The notes under the pieces: generated by a model
Told to the model about the DNA's origin: nothing
The model's database searches: none
The model's input: the letters and a program-made list of their open reading frames with translations, nothing else
NCBI RefSeq assembly: GCF_030269365.1
Contig: NZ_BSTF01000033.1
Span: 1 to 45,185 of the forward strand
Direction of reading: 5' to 3'
DNA from: Lentzea sp. NBRC 102530
GTDB taxonomy: Bacteria > Actinomycetota > Actinomycetes > Mycobacteriales > Pseudonocardiaceae
Length of the DNA: 45,185 nucleotides
Translations under genes and position numbers: made by a program
Part shown: positions 12,001-17,284 of the stretch, piece after piece
How positions within the stretch are numbered: the stretch's first letter is position 1
How the letters are laid out: each line of letters opens with the position of its first letter

Positions 12001-15000
12001 GCTACTTCACGCTGGAGTTCGACAAGCTCCGGCAAGCGAAGCCGAACCTGCCCGAGATCATCATCTCGCCGTCTGTCTACTATCAGAGCGGCGGCACTCC
12101 GGGAACCGCTCACTTCGAGATCGTGGCCGAACCCGCCGGAATCACCCCCGAGCAGCGTGCCGTCGACGCCCACGTTCTCGCCACCCGCAGGCTGGACACG
12201 CTGATGCTCCCGGTGGCGGACCTCCACAGGACGGCCGCGGAGTTCTCAGAGCTGACCACATCCGCCCGCTGGCGTCACGAACACAGTGAACCCGAGATTC
12301 AGTTTGACGAAACCCTGCTTGAAATGCCCCGAACCGAGGGCAACCTCAACGCCCTGCACGACCTGCTCACGAGATTTGACGACATCGCCGACGACGTCAG
12401 GACGTTCGTCGGCGACCTGGTCATCGCCGCCTCGCTCAGATACATGAACCACCCGCTCGGTGATCCCACTGATCCGTTCAGCGCGCGCACGTACGTATTG
12501 GCGCCGGTCACCGCGACCAAGGTGGACAAGATTCTCGGCGAGCTGGTCGACTATCTCGCCGAGAACGACCACAGAAAGCTGTTCACCGATCCGATCTCGC
12601 CGGTGTTCGGTATGCGTTCCGAACCTGGCACCCCGCTCGGGGCACGTCTCTTCCGCATCGGAACGGTTCACCTCACCGACAGCGAGAAGAAGAAGCTTTT
12701 CGACAGCTGGTCGCGCTTCACCCGCATGTCGCTGTCCGATGATCTCGTGTTGAAGCTCATGGTTCCCGTTGGGAGATACAACCTCGCGAACGAGGAAACC
12801 ACGCGCGCCTCGCTTTACGAGGTCTACTTTCCCGGACTTTCGCTGCCTTCGTCCAATTACGATTCCGACGCGACGCCACCCGCCCCGCTGTACGTTTCCA
12901 ACGGCCCGTCGGGCGCCTTTCCTCCCGGCTACCAGGTCGACGACTGGCCTGTGCTCGGGTTCAGTCCCGACCAGCTACCACTCGAACTCCAAACCCAACC
13001 CGAGTTCCAGGTCAGATTCACCGAACCACACAACTACAACCGCGACCGACTCACCCACACCCCCGCACAACAACACCCCCACCCCACACTCCCCTCAACC
13101 ACACCCGCCTTCGAAACACGCCACGCCGGCCACGGCCCCGGCAGCGTCCTCGAAATCACCGTCCTCGCCCACTTCACCACCAACCCCGACACCGACCCCG
13201 ACACCCTCCGCACCACCATCAACCAAGCCCAGCACGTCATCGACATGTACTACAACCGCGCCACCCTCCAACTCCCCACCGGCGAACTACTCCGCTTCCG
13301 ACTCATCCCCACACCCACACCAGACCAGGCACACCACACCATCTCCCTCGAACCCGGCGACGAACCCAGCCACCTCCACTGGGACCCAGGCCAACCCCAC
13401 GCCATCACCGCCTACTCCTACGGCCTCATGATCGGCATCTTCACCCCCCACACCACCAACCACACCACCGAAATCCACCACCTCACCCACCACGGCCTCA
13501 CCACACACCACCTCCCCGCAATCCAACACGCACTCCAACCACCACCCGAAAACCACAACACCCCCAACTCCCACGCCAAGGGCAAACAACGCGCCACCGA
13601 CAGCTCACCGCCACCCGGCCAGCACCAACACGAAGAAGACGATCAGGACTGGCTGCAACAGATCGAGGCCGCCGAGACCATCGTGCACGCGGCACCCCCC
13701 GACCTGCTGGAGCAGGCCGAGAACCGGGCGCGGCAACTCGTCCCACTCCCCACCGCCCTCCCACTCGAACAAACCCCCGAACAAGCCAGAACCGAATGGC
13801 TCATCTCCAACATCCGACTAGTAGTCACAGCCGCACTACTCGATCTCCGCACCCGCGAAGCCGACCGAGAAACCCACGCCACCGCACTCGCCAAAGAACT
13901 CACCAAAAAGCACGGCGTCCGACGCACACGCGGACTCCCCGGCGGCGCCGCACCCCGTACCATCCCCAACCCCGACCACGGAGAAACCTCCGCCACAGGT
14001 GCGGCCAGAGAAACCGCGACGGCTGTGCAGAAGAACCAGCGACAAGATTCCGACAGCACACCTGAGGCGGTTTCGCTGACGCTTTCGGTCAACCATGCGT
14101 CGAACACTGCCATTTCCGCGACGGACACCACCAGGATTCGTTCCTTCGCACGCTGGGCCGTTCGTTTTGAAACCACCCGACATCAGCAGGGAAAGCCCGT
14201 TCACACGCTCACCGTGAGCGGTTCCGACAAACGGCAGCTCCGATTCGTGCGCACCATGCTGGAGCACGAAATGAAGAGCGAGAGCAAGAAGCTGCACGCG
14301 GCGGAGAAAACGGGCAAGGTGCGCATCAAGGTGCTGACCCTGACCGATCCCGGATCGGCAGCGGACAACGTCGGTATCCGGGTGGACGCGGCCGGCGCGA
14401 CCCAGCAGGAGCAGGCGGTGGACGGCGTTCTGCTCGCGCTCCTGCCGCATTCCCATCTCACGGCCTCGCCATCGGAACTGGTCGCGCTGTCACGCCAGGC
14501 ACGGGATCTGGCTGGCCAGAACTCCTACGTCCCGTTGCTCATCGAACTGAGGGCGACGTTCGAGTACCAGCCCCTTCCACCTGGAGTGGAGGCTTCGCTC
14601 CGCTCACTTGACGAGACCCTCGCCGGGAGCGACGCGGCGGTCAGAGCCGATGTCAGCTCGCTCGTCTCCGACATGCTGCTGACCAGCAGCCTGTTCGTCA
14701 GTTCGGAACGCACCACGCGAACAAATGCGGTCGCGGGTTCTCCTTCCGGAGGAGTCGAATGGCGTCCAGACAGCAGAGCCATGACCCCTGAAATGCTCGT
14801 CTCAACCCTGAACGCCATCGATCGATTCCTGCGGGAGAACGGTTCGGACGGCCTGTTCGACACCCCGGGCTCGCCGGCCTTCGGCCTCAACTCGCCTTCC
14901 GGATCTTCACTGACGTCACGGCTTCTCCGGCTCGGTCTCGTGAACCTCACCCCTGCGGCGAGAGCGGAGCTCCTCGGTAGCCCACGATTCCTACGTGAGC

Positions 15001-15116
15001 TGGCAGAGCCGTCGAGTACGACAATATGGAACATGCTGCGCACGTCCAGCAGAATGGGGAACCGCCTGAGGTACACGTATCGTCCGCTGGCCGCGAATCC
15101 TTCCGCTCTTTCGTGA
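3..15116 (+). CDS. Giant modular repeat protein, 5' end outside the window
   Basis: The frame is open from base 3 with no stop until TGA at 15114-15116, giving 5037 visible residues. The first internal ATG (264) follows 87 open codons and has no convincing ribosome site, so the true start lies upstream of the window. The protein is soluble-looking, with no obvious membrane segments, and is rich in Thr, Pro, His and Arg. It is built of three modules of about 1500 residues (starting near 510, 5052 and 9579) and a shorter terminal one (from about 13640). Within a module the order is: helical domain ending G-L-(L/P)-G-G, long body with two related helical sub-repeats, zincin-like C-terminal domain, then a basic KGKQRAT-type linker. 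I saw one cysteine codon only (7149-7151). Giant repetitive actinobacterial proteins of this kind have no function known to me. Export or a toxin/adhesin role is possible, but the decisive N-terminus is missing. Confidence 0.9.
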   Translation, partial: TNPARTDTSNSATPTPQRPQGSNGNTPPTNFQATPAPFAVGDNVQVQPVHAPAASTRTDPVTEQSTEDYGDREDAVRQDAQTDVHSEVPMRERLPLKREFDGPAEPAFGSTSPATNPPDQDTRPAATSDKGKQRATTSNLAPADPDTSGIDDELSDDMPVFGFPSEPPAGLDAATQGWADQVRQAHRELRDAEPRKREEVLRRAQQLAPLPPGNIFIGKDSQTPHQIDTENKIDQIRTVVAHTLLATDSDTTAANQATQLTKQFGVQRRRGLLGGHNPADGSRTAGESSTTATTATNRAVAVPTAKITSSEPYIADSLKRASFLDERRLRTRVEQFEQLARESGFDLIHEPVETNTQEVLSELGTRWQIFLLEASPSPASVARIQELFTDLYTTSTLTLRRFPRTRQKYIASEFPAVPQEESTQQFSSIERALYRRTIMTMLDDPGILIHHLESPAGAPLHERLIRSRLMIISIQSASQVIGSPRYNLILQDPTQLDHLLNPYGAPADSAPNFIYEVKNAKAPLTYFEQVPHSVMHLVKFDGRSTSLSPQQEQDLARALREIVAELEMRSSLGEQTPANIVITSEVPQFLDHTDNSDNANNKTKTEQERQLHETIKRHIRKEASELSDPYRKNSLAKLQTVTSPLPGRGDTPGEIGIYVSIGNGEAERAADAYLRLTGELDNVRLRSRQDLFDIASNQLNQQAIREFAIYQDYYDRSRIRFKHRPLGPTARTRLADINEALLGNPATPEVDHLIRPVLATLVLSASLTLSVPDTTYDPITPAFLNELLGEVTRFLSSNPSSSLFDSLESPLYGLSTAHNTRTPMLQFLIGLANLDNSDRTLMLERVKRGDIEREIWNIMQRPLLLYRPSVDYPFKFFYSSTLREIRELTYEFPRSFFIFHGPSEDETLSDKERAQLHQFAKSHAPEVARLAEQRSVPREIMIYVNASANSDLREDFLNFGWPAQMKETLEHHLEREFSSLREKNPTLPTIIFDVRVRNSGKVGRGFAYIEVHTKAVGLTPEQLGIDTHLRATRHLKTLAIPVSELRTLATEYSSLMQSTRWKVEVQNHTITFGSGLLDISDTEELLDTLNRGLIDFGDDQIVSQVRSLVADLIMFGSMHYRAFPAFHNEIHHRHGWQLPAPSRNDVNGLLEDVIAFLFHSDHRKLFTDPNSPAFGMRSDPGTPLPVRLLRISLMYLSPEEKTKLLAHWQHFAELTQKDNLAHRIMVRFDMTSGHYGAHLKEDLRTLYFSKIGGPPPGVDRFAGRQRLSIVTNSAGEMVLRGYKSDNWPALGFSPDQLPLELQTQPEFQVRFTLDEPLSYSRLRLADAPAQQLAHPTHSSTAPSFEVRRVGEGPGGVVEITVVAAFAASDLGARAVRNTITRAQHSIDMYYNRAALQLPTGELLRFRLIPPAPLVTAHHTIALGPDLDPGYLRWNHRQSHAVTAYSYGLMIGLHDPDTADHEAEIERLAAHGPTAEHVTALQHSLQPRPEPSDTLSSRTKGKNRDAEDDIFMEDADADPDDSSAQRSHTGFRTSSSPNFGNRDLRDLLDWADRIERAQAVLDEVPRRQRRQAEKLARQLVPLPTALPLEQSPEQARTEWLISNIRLVVTAALLDLRTDEADRETHATALAKELTKKYGVRRTRGLPGGAAPRTIPNPDHGETSATGAARTINSPAHGISADLPAGLDTADPHWADQVRQTHHGLNDADPTQLDRALSRAQQLVPLPEGTIFIGKNTQTPQQIDIQNKIDQIRIVVAHTLLTDSDTTAVNQARELTRQFGVQRRQGLPGGHKHVYNPNPDTPTVGESSATAAARPAPRPGPNPPATPPPNAAFNAADYIRTAVSAAPFLNERKLRERIRQYERLAHESGFDLKSVITPASTDAALEIITTEWPSFSRGNTDSPPEVARTQSLLLDLYTTLTLELRRPASSPQKSDRSHFSRIRPITANRIFIAIGKAIGQGSITSLLNDPNSTTHHLESTENAPLHERLVRSRLLSIHQYNRDLVAASPRFGLLLQDPEMLDRLLQPAREVWDSAQIIINETTNTNNPLSYFQAITHSPARVIELDKKSRKISADQDRKLAAAVSSMVTEVDARSKLGEDTPAEIVITATERKGPERSLGSTFLHSDLSQAQTAHLHKRASEHLVTALSNMDKPAPRTRSLDIRIVKSEPNPQQRHQNDKTTFGITLSIGNIDFERATDAYLRVTSSLENVQLTDRRSLSDIVDNQLNLLNIHIPGFSARHAYRPLSPETRTRLELLNEALRTNPALATDNHVVRSVIANLLISASLILTSSDRQIDPITPARLNEVLEEATRFLQDHPSSELFTAHDSPLFSLSSVHYAPAPMLYLFVGLVNLENRNRALILKRIGDDDVQRELNNIVPTVLLCADSPDQPFKRVYSDMLLEMLEVPSNLPRSFTMPVAANPKVLSEDERSVLRIFARNFAPEAARRALEGIPLPEVNIVFNSPIAFGPDGRPLPRPKMEWQFRARDALYSYLAQEFTKLRQANPKLPEITIIPPIYSSGNGTPGTTRFVVVVKPSGITPEQRAVDTHRLVTRNLRNLTVPPSELRRTVAELSDLTKSARWLHEHKQPDFQFNGDILQWSPTYLPSARIEGLLDSLNNLLDSFADDVASDTRTLVRDLIIASSIRYWSYPVDRSSRYPGDAEYLLSPITLTEVDKILGEMVDFLAENDNRKLFTDPLSPAFGMRSKPGDPLSTRLFRMATIHLTTEERGKLFENWPRFARTSRSDNLILRLMAPGGHYRTVSRENVRSTLHELYFPGVPLPQAEPRFDIENEDTPAPLYSTDLPPAYQHASWPVLGFSPDQLPLELQTQPEFQVRFTEPHNYNRDRLTHTPAQQHPHPTLPSTTPAFETRHAGHGPGSVLEITVLAHFTTNPDTDPDTLRTTINQAQHVIDMYYNRATLQLPTGELLRFRLIPTPTPDQAHHTISLEPGDEPSHLHWDPGQPHAITAYSYGLMIGIFTPHTTNHTTEIHHLTHHGLTTHHLPAIQHALQPPPENHNTPNSHAKGKQRATDDTTTSPGSAGPGPNSQDQEWNERIALAELSLSWAAPQEREHVEDRARQLVPLSSVTPLDPSAELASTEQVISNIRLVVAAALLHDLSQNLSDPESNARTLTGELTTRFGVHRTHGLPGGLASQTQPDFRDGEASISGAPRDTAAHSTEFGQAPSPGVPAEPLAGLDAADPYWADQVRQAHHALNEADPAEVDHALRRAQQLAPLPEGTIFIGKNTQTPQQIDIQNKIDQIRTVVAHTLLTNSDTTAADQARQLTRQFGVQRRQGLPGGHKHTSNPDTLDGPTTGESSASAAARPDPRPAPNSSPNPPRNAAFDSADYIRTAVSAAPFLNERKLRERIRQYERLAYESGFELRAVDIPTSTKAALHTITTGWRSFSRDGSISPADVARTQSLLLDLFTTSTLELRRPANSPQKSSRSSFAHIPSTISNKIFTTFGQAIGGRSITSLLDNPNSVTYHLTSEDDAPLHERLVRSRLLLLDRAVLKQVVTSPRFLLLLQDPAMLDHLLHPARQVMESAALLAEQTTNPKKPLTFFEAISHSPRHAIDLDKKARKLSTTQDRQLAAAIGDMVAEIDTRSALGEDTPAEIVFTATDPMEFGRSFRSSLLRTGDVQSKTSPLHMRIYEHIVAAQADLSAPAPRTLSLDVRVTNAAPTVHQKRQGNKPAFEITLSVGNDSVERAMDAYLRLTGPLENLRLTSRRALFDITRNQVNLQQIRLPGFSSARYTYRPLSQETSARLGLFDKALREDATPVAVDNLVRSVMANLIVSASLIITSRGRKIDPITPARLDEILEEATLFLSKRSSSDLFTSFASPLYGLSSAHDEAAPMLYLLVGLVNLDNKQRDLVLKRLDSADIEREIQNVLPMMLFQGDSSNRPFRRVYGHMLNEMTGVPSRLPRSFTMSPGVSRREELSKEEHEVLRRFARDFAPGAAQRAAEGSTLPDIKIRFRTSDRTSIHLLDESRSMWPHNARDALESYFTLEFDKLRQAKPNLPEIIISPSVYYQSGGTPGTAHFEIVAEPAGITPEQRAVDAHVLATRRLDTLMLPVADLHRTAAEFSELTTSARWRHEHSEPEIQFDETLLEMPRTEGNLNALHDLLTRFDDIADDVRTFVGDLVIAASLRYMNHPLGDPTDPFSARTYVLAPVTATKVDKILGELVDYLAENDHRKLFTDPISPVFGMRSEPGTPLGARLFRIGTVHLTDSEKKKLFDSWSRFTRMSLSDDLVLKLMVPVGRYNLANEETTRASLYEVYFPGLSLPSSNYDSDATPPAPLYVSNGPSGAFPPGYQVDDWPVLGFSPDQLPLELQTQPEFQVRFTEPHNYNRDRLTHTPAQQHPHPTLPSTTPAFETRHAGHGPGSVLEITVLAHFTTNPDTDPDTLRTTINQAQHVIDMYYNRATLQLPTGELLRFRLIPTPTPDQAHHTISLEPGDEPSHLHWDPGQPHAITAYSYGLMIGIFTPHTTNHTTEIHHLTHHGLTTHHLPAIQHALQPPPENHNTPNSHAKGKQRATDSSPPPGQHQHEEDDQDWLQQIEAAETIVHAAPPDLLEQAENRARQLVPLPTALPLEQTPEQARTEWLISNIRLVVTAALLDLRTREADRETHATALAKELTKKHGVRRTRGLPGGAAPRTIPNPDHGETSATGAARETATAVQKNQRQDSDSTPEAVSLTLSVNHASNTAISATDTTRIRSFARWAVRFETTRHQQGKPVHTLTVSGSDKRQLRFVRTMLEHEMKSESKKLHAAEKTGKVRIKVLTLTDPGSAADNVGIRVDAAGATQQEQAVDGVLLALLPHSHLTASPSELVALSRQARDLAGQNSYVPLLIELRATFEYQPLPPGVEASLRSLDETLAGSDAAVRADVSSLVSDMLLTSSLFVSSERTTRTNAVAGSPSGGVEWRPDSRAMTPEMLVSTLNAIDRFLRENGSDGLFDTPGSPAFGLNSPSGSSLTSRLLRLGLVNLTPAARAELLGSPRFLRELAEPSSTTIWNMLRTSSRMGNRLRYTYRPLAANPSALS
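510..4511 (+). repeat. Module 1 of the giant protein
   Basis: It begins with the conserved G-L-D-A-A segment followed by W-A-D-Q-V-R-Q and an approximately 105-residue helical domain ending in GVQRRRGLLGG (near 798-830). The body carries two copies of a helical sub-repeat (about 2266-2540 and 3316-3618). The C-terminal domain starts at LGFSPDQLPLELQ (about 3868) and ends with the linker KGKNR (4497-4511). At DNA level this is the most divergent of the three full modules. Confidence 0.75.
4728..5002 (+). repeat. 275-bp near-identical repeat at module junction, copy A
   Basis: This pairs with 13731-14005 (offset 9003). I count six differences. It encodes the helical domain that ends GVRRTRGLPGG. 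The equivalent domain at the intervening junction (about 9145-9444) is far more divergent, so the similar copies are not neighbours. Confidence 0.85.
5052..9089 (+). repeat. Module 2 of the giant protein
   Basis: Same architecture as module 1, displaced by 4542 bases at its start. The two helical sub-repeats lie at about 6816-7095 and 7905-8193. The only cysteine codon I found in the visible protein (7149-7151) is just after the first of them. The C-terminal domain is the first copy of an exact 658-bp DNA repeat and ends with KGKQRAT. Confidence 0.75.
8432..9089 (+). repeat. Exact 658-bp direct repeat, copy A
   Basis: Bases 8432-9089 and 12944-13601 (offset 4512) are the same by eye; the translations in several frames also agree throughout. 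The segment encodes the whole C-terminal domain of modules 2 and 3. Its coding strand is strikingly C- and A-rich and G-poor, giving a His/Thr/Pro-rich protein. Module 1 has the same domain (from about 3868) but with clearly different codons. Confidence 0.9.
9579..13601 (+). repeat. Module 3 of the giant protein
   Basis: Same architecture again, displaced by 4527 bases from module 2 at its start. Helical sub-repeats lie at about 11349-11625 and 12409-12700. The C-terminal domain is the second copy of the exact 658-bp DNA repeat and ends with KGKQRAT. The body differs from module 2 at many codons, so identity is confined to patches. Confidence 0.75.
12944..13601 (+). repeat. Exact 658-bp direct repeat, copy B
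   Basis: Second copy of the segment at 8432-9089. The match stops abruptly at both ends: after base 13601 the sequence diverges completely from copy A. That is expected for recent recombination or gene conversion rather than uniform selection on protein sequence. Confidence 0.9.
13640..15116 (+). repeat. Module 4, short terminal module
   Basis: This begins with the helical domain ending GVRRTRGLPGG (about 13915-13947). It continues with a short body related to the second half of the other modules and one copy of the helical sub-repeat (about 14650-14975, with the signature SPAFGLNS). The protein ends about 45 residues later, without the zincin-like domain or the basic linker, so the array terminates in a half-module. 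Confidence 0.65.
13731..14005 (+). repeat. 275-bp near-identical repeat at module junction, copy B
   Basis: Second copy of 4728-5002. It joins module 3 to the terminal half-module. Confidence 0.85.
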
Positions 15117-15134
15117 GCCGAATCGGTCCTCGCC

Positions 15135-15151
15135 GTTCCCCCCAGGGGAAC
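15135..15151 (+). terminator. Small hairpin after the giant gene
   Basis: GTTCCCC (15135-15141) pairs with GGGGAAC (15145-15151) around a 3-base loop, 18 bases after the stop codon. There is no U-tract, as is usual in GC-rich actinobacteria. A second hairpin (15199-15206 with 15216-15223) follows before the next gene and could be a terminator or an operator. Confidence 0.4.
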
Positions 15152-15261
15152 CGGGCAGACCTTCCGGTACCTCAGCGCACAATTTCTTGGCGTCGTTTCT
15201 GGTGACCGCAAGACTGTCACCAGGGCCACGACACAGAGGTCCACATGACGAAAGGCTGTCG

Positions 15262-15669
15262 ATGAGTCACCGATTCACGTCCTTCTTGAAAGGCCTCGCC
15301 GCGGTGCTGTGCGTTGCGGGCGGACTCACGCTGTCGAGCGGTCTGCCCGCGACCGCGGCGCCGACGGTGGAGTACCGCGTCTGCGCTGTTCGCGGCAGTG
15401 ACGTGACCGCCGCGATCGTCTTTGTCAGGGGCAGCAACTCCTACGACATCGGGGCCGTGGCGAAACCCGGAACCTGCCAGTCGGTGCGACGCGGTCCAGT
15501 CCTGTTCGAGATCTGGGCCGGCAACCAGGTCAACCCGTTCCAGAAGATCGCGTCCTACGGCTCGGGTGGCAGCCAGCCCTGCGTCAGGGTGTGGAGCCGC
15601 GACAGCGGAAGGCTCTTCGTCTACAGCCTCCAGTGGTTCTCCGGCACGCCGACCTGCAACGCCGGATGA
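15262..15669 (+). CDS. Small exported disulfide-containing protein, unknown function
   Basis: This encodes 135 residues. The ATG at 15262 is chosen because it is preceded by AAAGG at a suitable distance and is followed directly by a classical signal peptide: basic start MSHRFTSFLKG, a hydrophobic stretch, then a PATAA cleavage region near residue 33. The mature protein is about 100 residues with four cysteines, which could form two disulfides, and many aromatic and polar residues. I do not recognise a family. It follows the giant gene on the same strand after 145 bases containing hairpins, so it is probably transcribed separately. An in-frame upstream start (15187) would put a basic extension in front of the signal peptide and is less likely. 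Confidence 0.8.
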   Translation: MSHRFTSFLKGLAAVLCVAGGLTLSSGLPATAAPTVEYRVCAVRGSDVTAAIVFVRGSNSYDIGAVAKPGTCQSVRRGPVLFEIWAGNQVNPFQKIASYGSGGSQPCVRVWSRDSGRLFVYSLQWFSGTPTCNAG

Positions 15670-15713
15670 GTCGGCGCTTCTCCTCTTCGGCACCACGCGG
15701 ACGTACGCCGGCC

Positions 15714-15749
15714 GCGAGCGTGAGAGACGGAGCGGTTCGTGACGCTCGC
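15714..15749 (+). terminator. Hairpin between the small exported protein and the lectin gene
   Basis: GCGAGCGT (15714-15721) pairs with ACGCTCGC (15742-15749) around a 20-base loop, 45 bases after the stop codon. No U-tract is present. Confidence 0.4.
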
Positions 15750-15789
15750 TCCGCCTCGTCCCCGCGTTCCTGACGTGACAAGGAGTTCC

Positions 15790-17139
15790 ATGACCGGCGG
15801 GCACCGGTTGACTCTCGGCGAAGGTCTGCGACGCCAGTCGTTGACCTCGCTCAACGACGCCTTCACGCTGAAACACTTCGGGTTCGAGGATCTGATCCTC
15901 TTTCGCAACCACGACCGGAAGCCGCTGTGGTGGTCTGTCACGCCGTCTCCCACACGGCAGGGGGAATGGTCGCGCGGGACTGGCGTCAGCGATGTCGCCC
16001 TGCAGGCCGACGGCAACCTGGTGGCACACGACGAGAACGGCGTTCCGTTGTGGGCCACGAATACCGCCGGCCTCGGCGCTGATCTCCTCGAAGTCCGCGA
16101 CGATGGCGACGTCGTCCTGGTGAACGCTCGCGACGAGGTCGTCTGGTCCGCCGGCACGACCCAGCAGGAGGTCACACCGCCGCCGTTCCCCGTCGGGCGC
16201 GGTGACCGCCTGCTCGTCGGACAATGCCTGGGCGATCAAAGCCTGACCTCCCCCAACGGAAAGTACGTGCTGGTTCACGACCGTCAGCACGCCGGCACCT
16301 TCCTCCACGGACCGAACGGGCTGGTCACCTCCTGGTCCCGTCCGGTTCCGCCAGCCTATCCGAACGCGTTCGTCACGAGGCTCGTGCTGGAGGCCGACGG
16401 CCTCTTCCTCCGGTGGGATGGCACATTCGACGGCCTTGACCTCTGGGGCGTCCGCAAGCCGTGGCACGACCTGAGTTCGCTCTCGCACCCGTTTCGTCCC
16501 CAGCAGCTCGTCGTGCGGGACTGCGGCGACGTGGAGCTGCTCGACGCCGCCGGCGAGATCATGTGGCGCAACGGGTACCTGCGCGACCATCCCGGCTTCG
16601 GCTCGGCGTCGACGCGTCTCCAGTCCCAAGAGGACAGCAGATGCCCGGAGCGGTTGTCGGCGACCGCTGCCGGACCCTTGCTGCCAGAACTGGAGTCGGT
16701 GCCGCTGGTTCGTACCGACTTCGGCAGCGACGAGGACTGGATCGCCGTCCGCGACGCCGTGCTGGCGCCACGCCAACTGGTGGTCGGTGAGGTGTTCCAC
16801 GCCGATGTGGACGTCGTGAACGATGTCGCCTTCGCGGGCCTGTCTGCGGCTCAGCTGGCCGAGCATGTTCCCGAAGGCTCGTCATGGGCCGTTCTGGTCG
16901 TCGCCGACAAACGGACGATGTCGTGTCCTCAGCGATCCGTGCTGGTGATCGCTCTGAACGAGGACGACCGAGGCAAAACGCTGCGAGCGGTGCCCGCCGC
17001 CATCCAGGAGATCGAGAACAACCTGTCACTGTCCAACATGGACTGGGAGGACTTCGCCGACGCCGCGGACGATGACGACATCGTGCACCCGTTTCTGGAC
17101 GAGGTCGACGAACCTGCCATGACAGATCATCCAGGATGA
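15790..17139 (+). CDS. Bulb-type mannose-lectin-like domain fused to a DUF6924-like domain
   Basis: This encodes 449 residues. The ATG at 15790 follows a clear AAGGAG with 5-base spacing; the longer frame from 15739 would bypass it. The first part has the pattern of B-type (bulb) lectins: LQADGNLVAHDENG with W-A-T-N-T, then RDDGDVVLVN with V-V-W-S-A-G, and a second more degenerate lectin-like stretch to about residue 290. The sugar-binding consensus QxDxNxVxY is only partly kept. The C-terminal 130 residues (VPLVRTDFGSDEDW to DWEDFADAADDDD) resemble the DUF6924 family of actinobacteria, whose role is unknown. There is no signal peptide, so it is probably cytoplasmic or non-classically exported. 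The lectin assignment is good at fold level; sugar binding is inference. Confidence 0.8.
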   Translation: MTGGHRLTLGEGLRRQSLTSLNDAFTLKHFGFEDLILFRNHDRKPLWWSVTPSPTRQGEWSRGTGVSDVALQADGNLVAHDENGVPLWATNTAGLGADLLEVRDDGDVVLVNARDEVVWSAGTTQQEVTPPPFPVGRGDRLLVGQCLGDQSLTSPNGKYVLVHDRQHAGTFLHGPNGLVTSWSRPVPPAYPNAFVTRLVLEADGLFLRWDGTFDGLDLWGVRKPWHDLSSLSHPFRPQQLVVRDCGDVELLDAAGEIMWRNGYLRDHPGFGSASTRLQSQEDSRCPERLSATAAGPLLPELESVPLVRTDFGSDEDWIAVRDAVLAPRQLVVGEVFHADVDVVNDVAFAGLSAAQLAEHVPEGSSWAVLVVADKRTMSCPQRSVLVIALNEDDRGKTLRAVPAAIQEIENNLSLSNMDWEDFADAADDDDIVHPFLDEVDEPAMTDHPG

Positions 17140-17284
17140 CGACCGGGAAGACGGCGTGTGGACGGAACACCTTCCCACGCCTCACCTGGTTCCCGTCGCT
17201 GGTCAGGCATGGCCGCTCGGTGTGCCGAGCAGTTCTCGCAGCGAGTGGCGCGGCGATCCGGTCAAGAGGAGATGAGTCCGCTCG

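Noticed and set aside
387..13599. Giant protein as a non-ribosomal peptide or polyketide synthase
   Set aside because: Large modular size invites this, but no carrier-protein, condensation, adenylation or ketosynthase motif is present in any module.
15217..16866. 549-codon open frame on the minus strand opposite the lectin-like gene
   Set aside because: It covers two well-supported plus-strand genes, has no ribosome site and its translation is Arg/Gly/His-rich with no family pattern. It is a GC-rich shadow.
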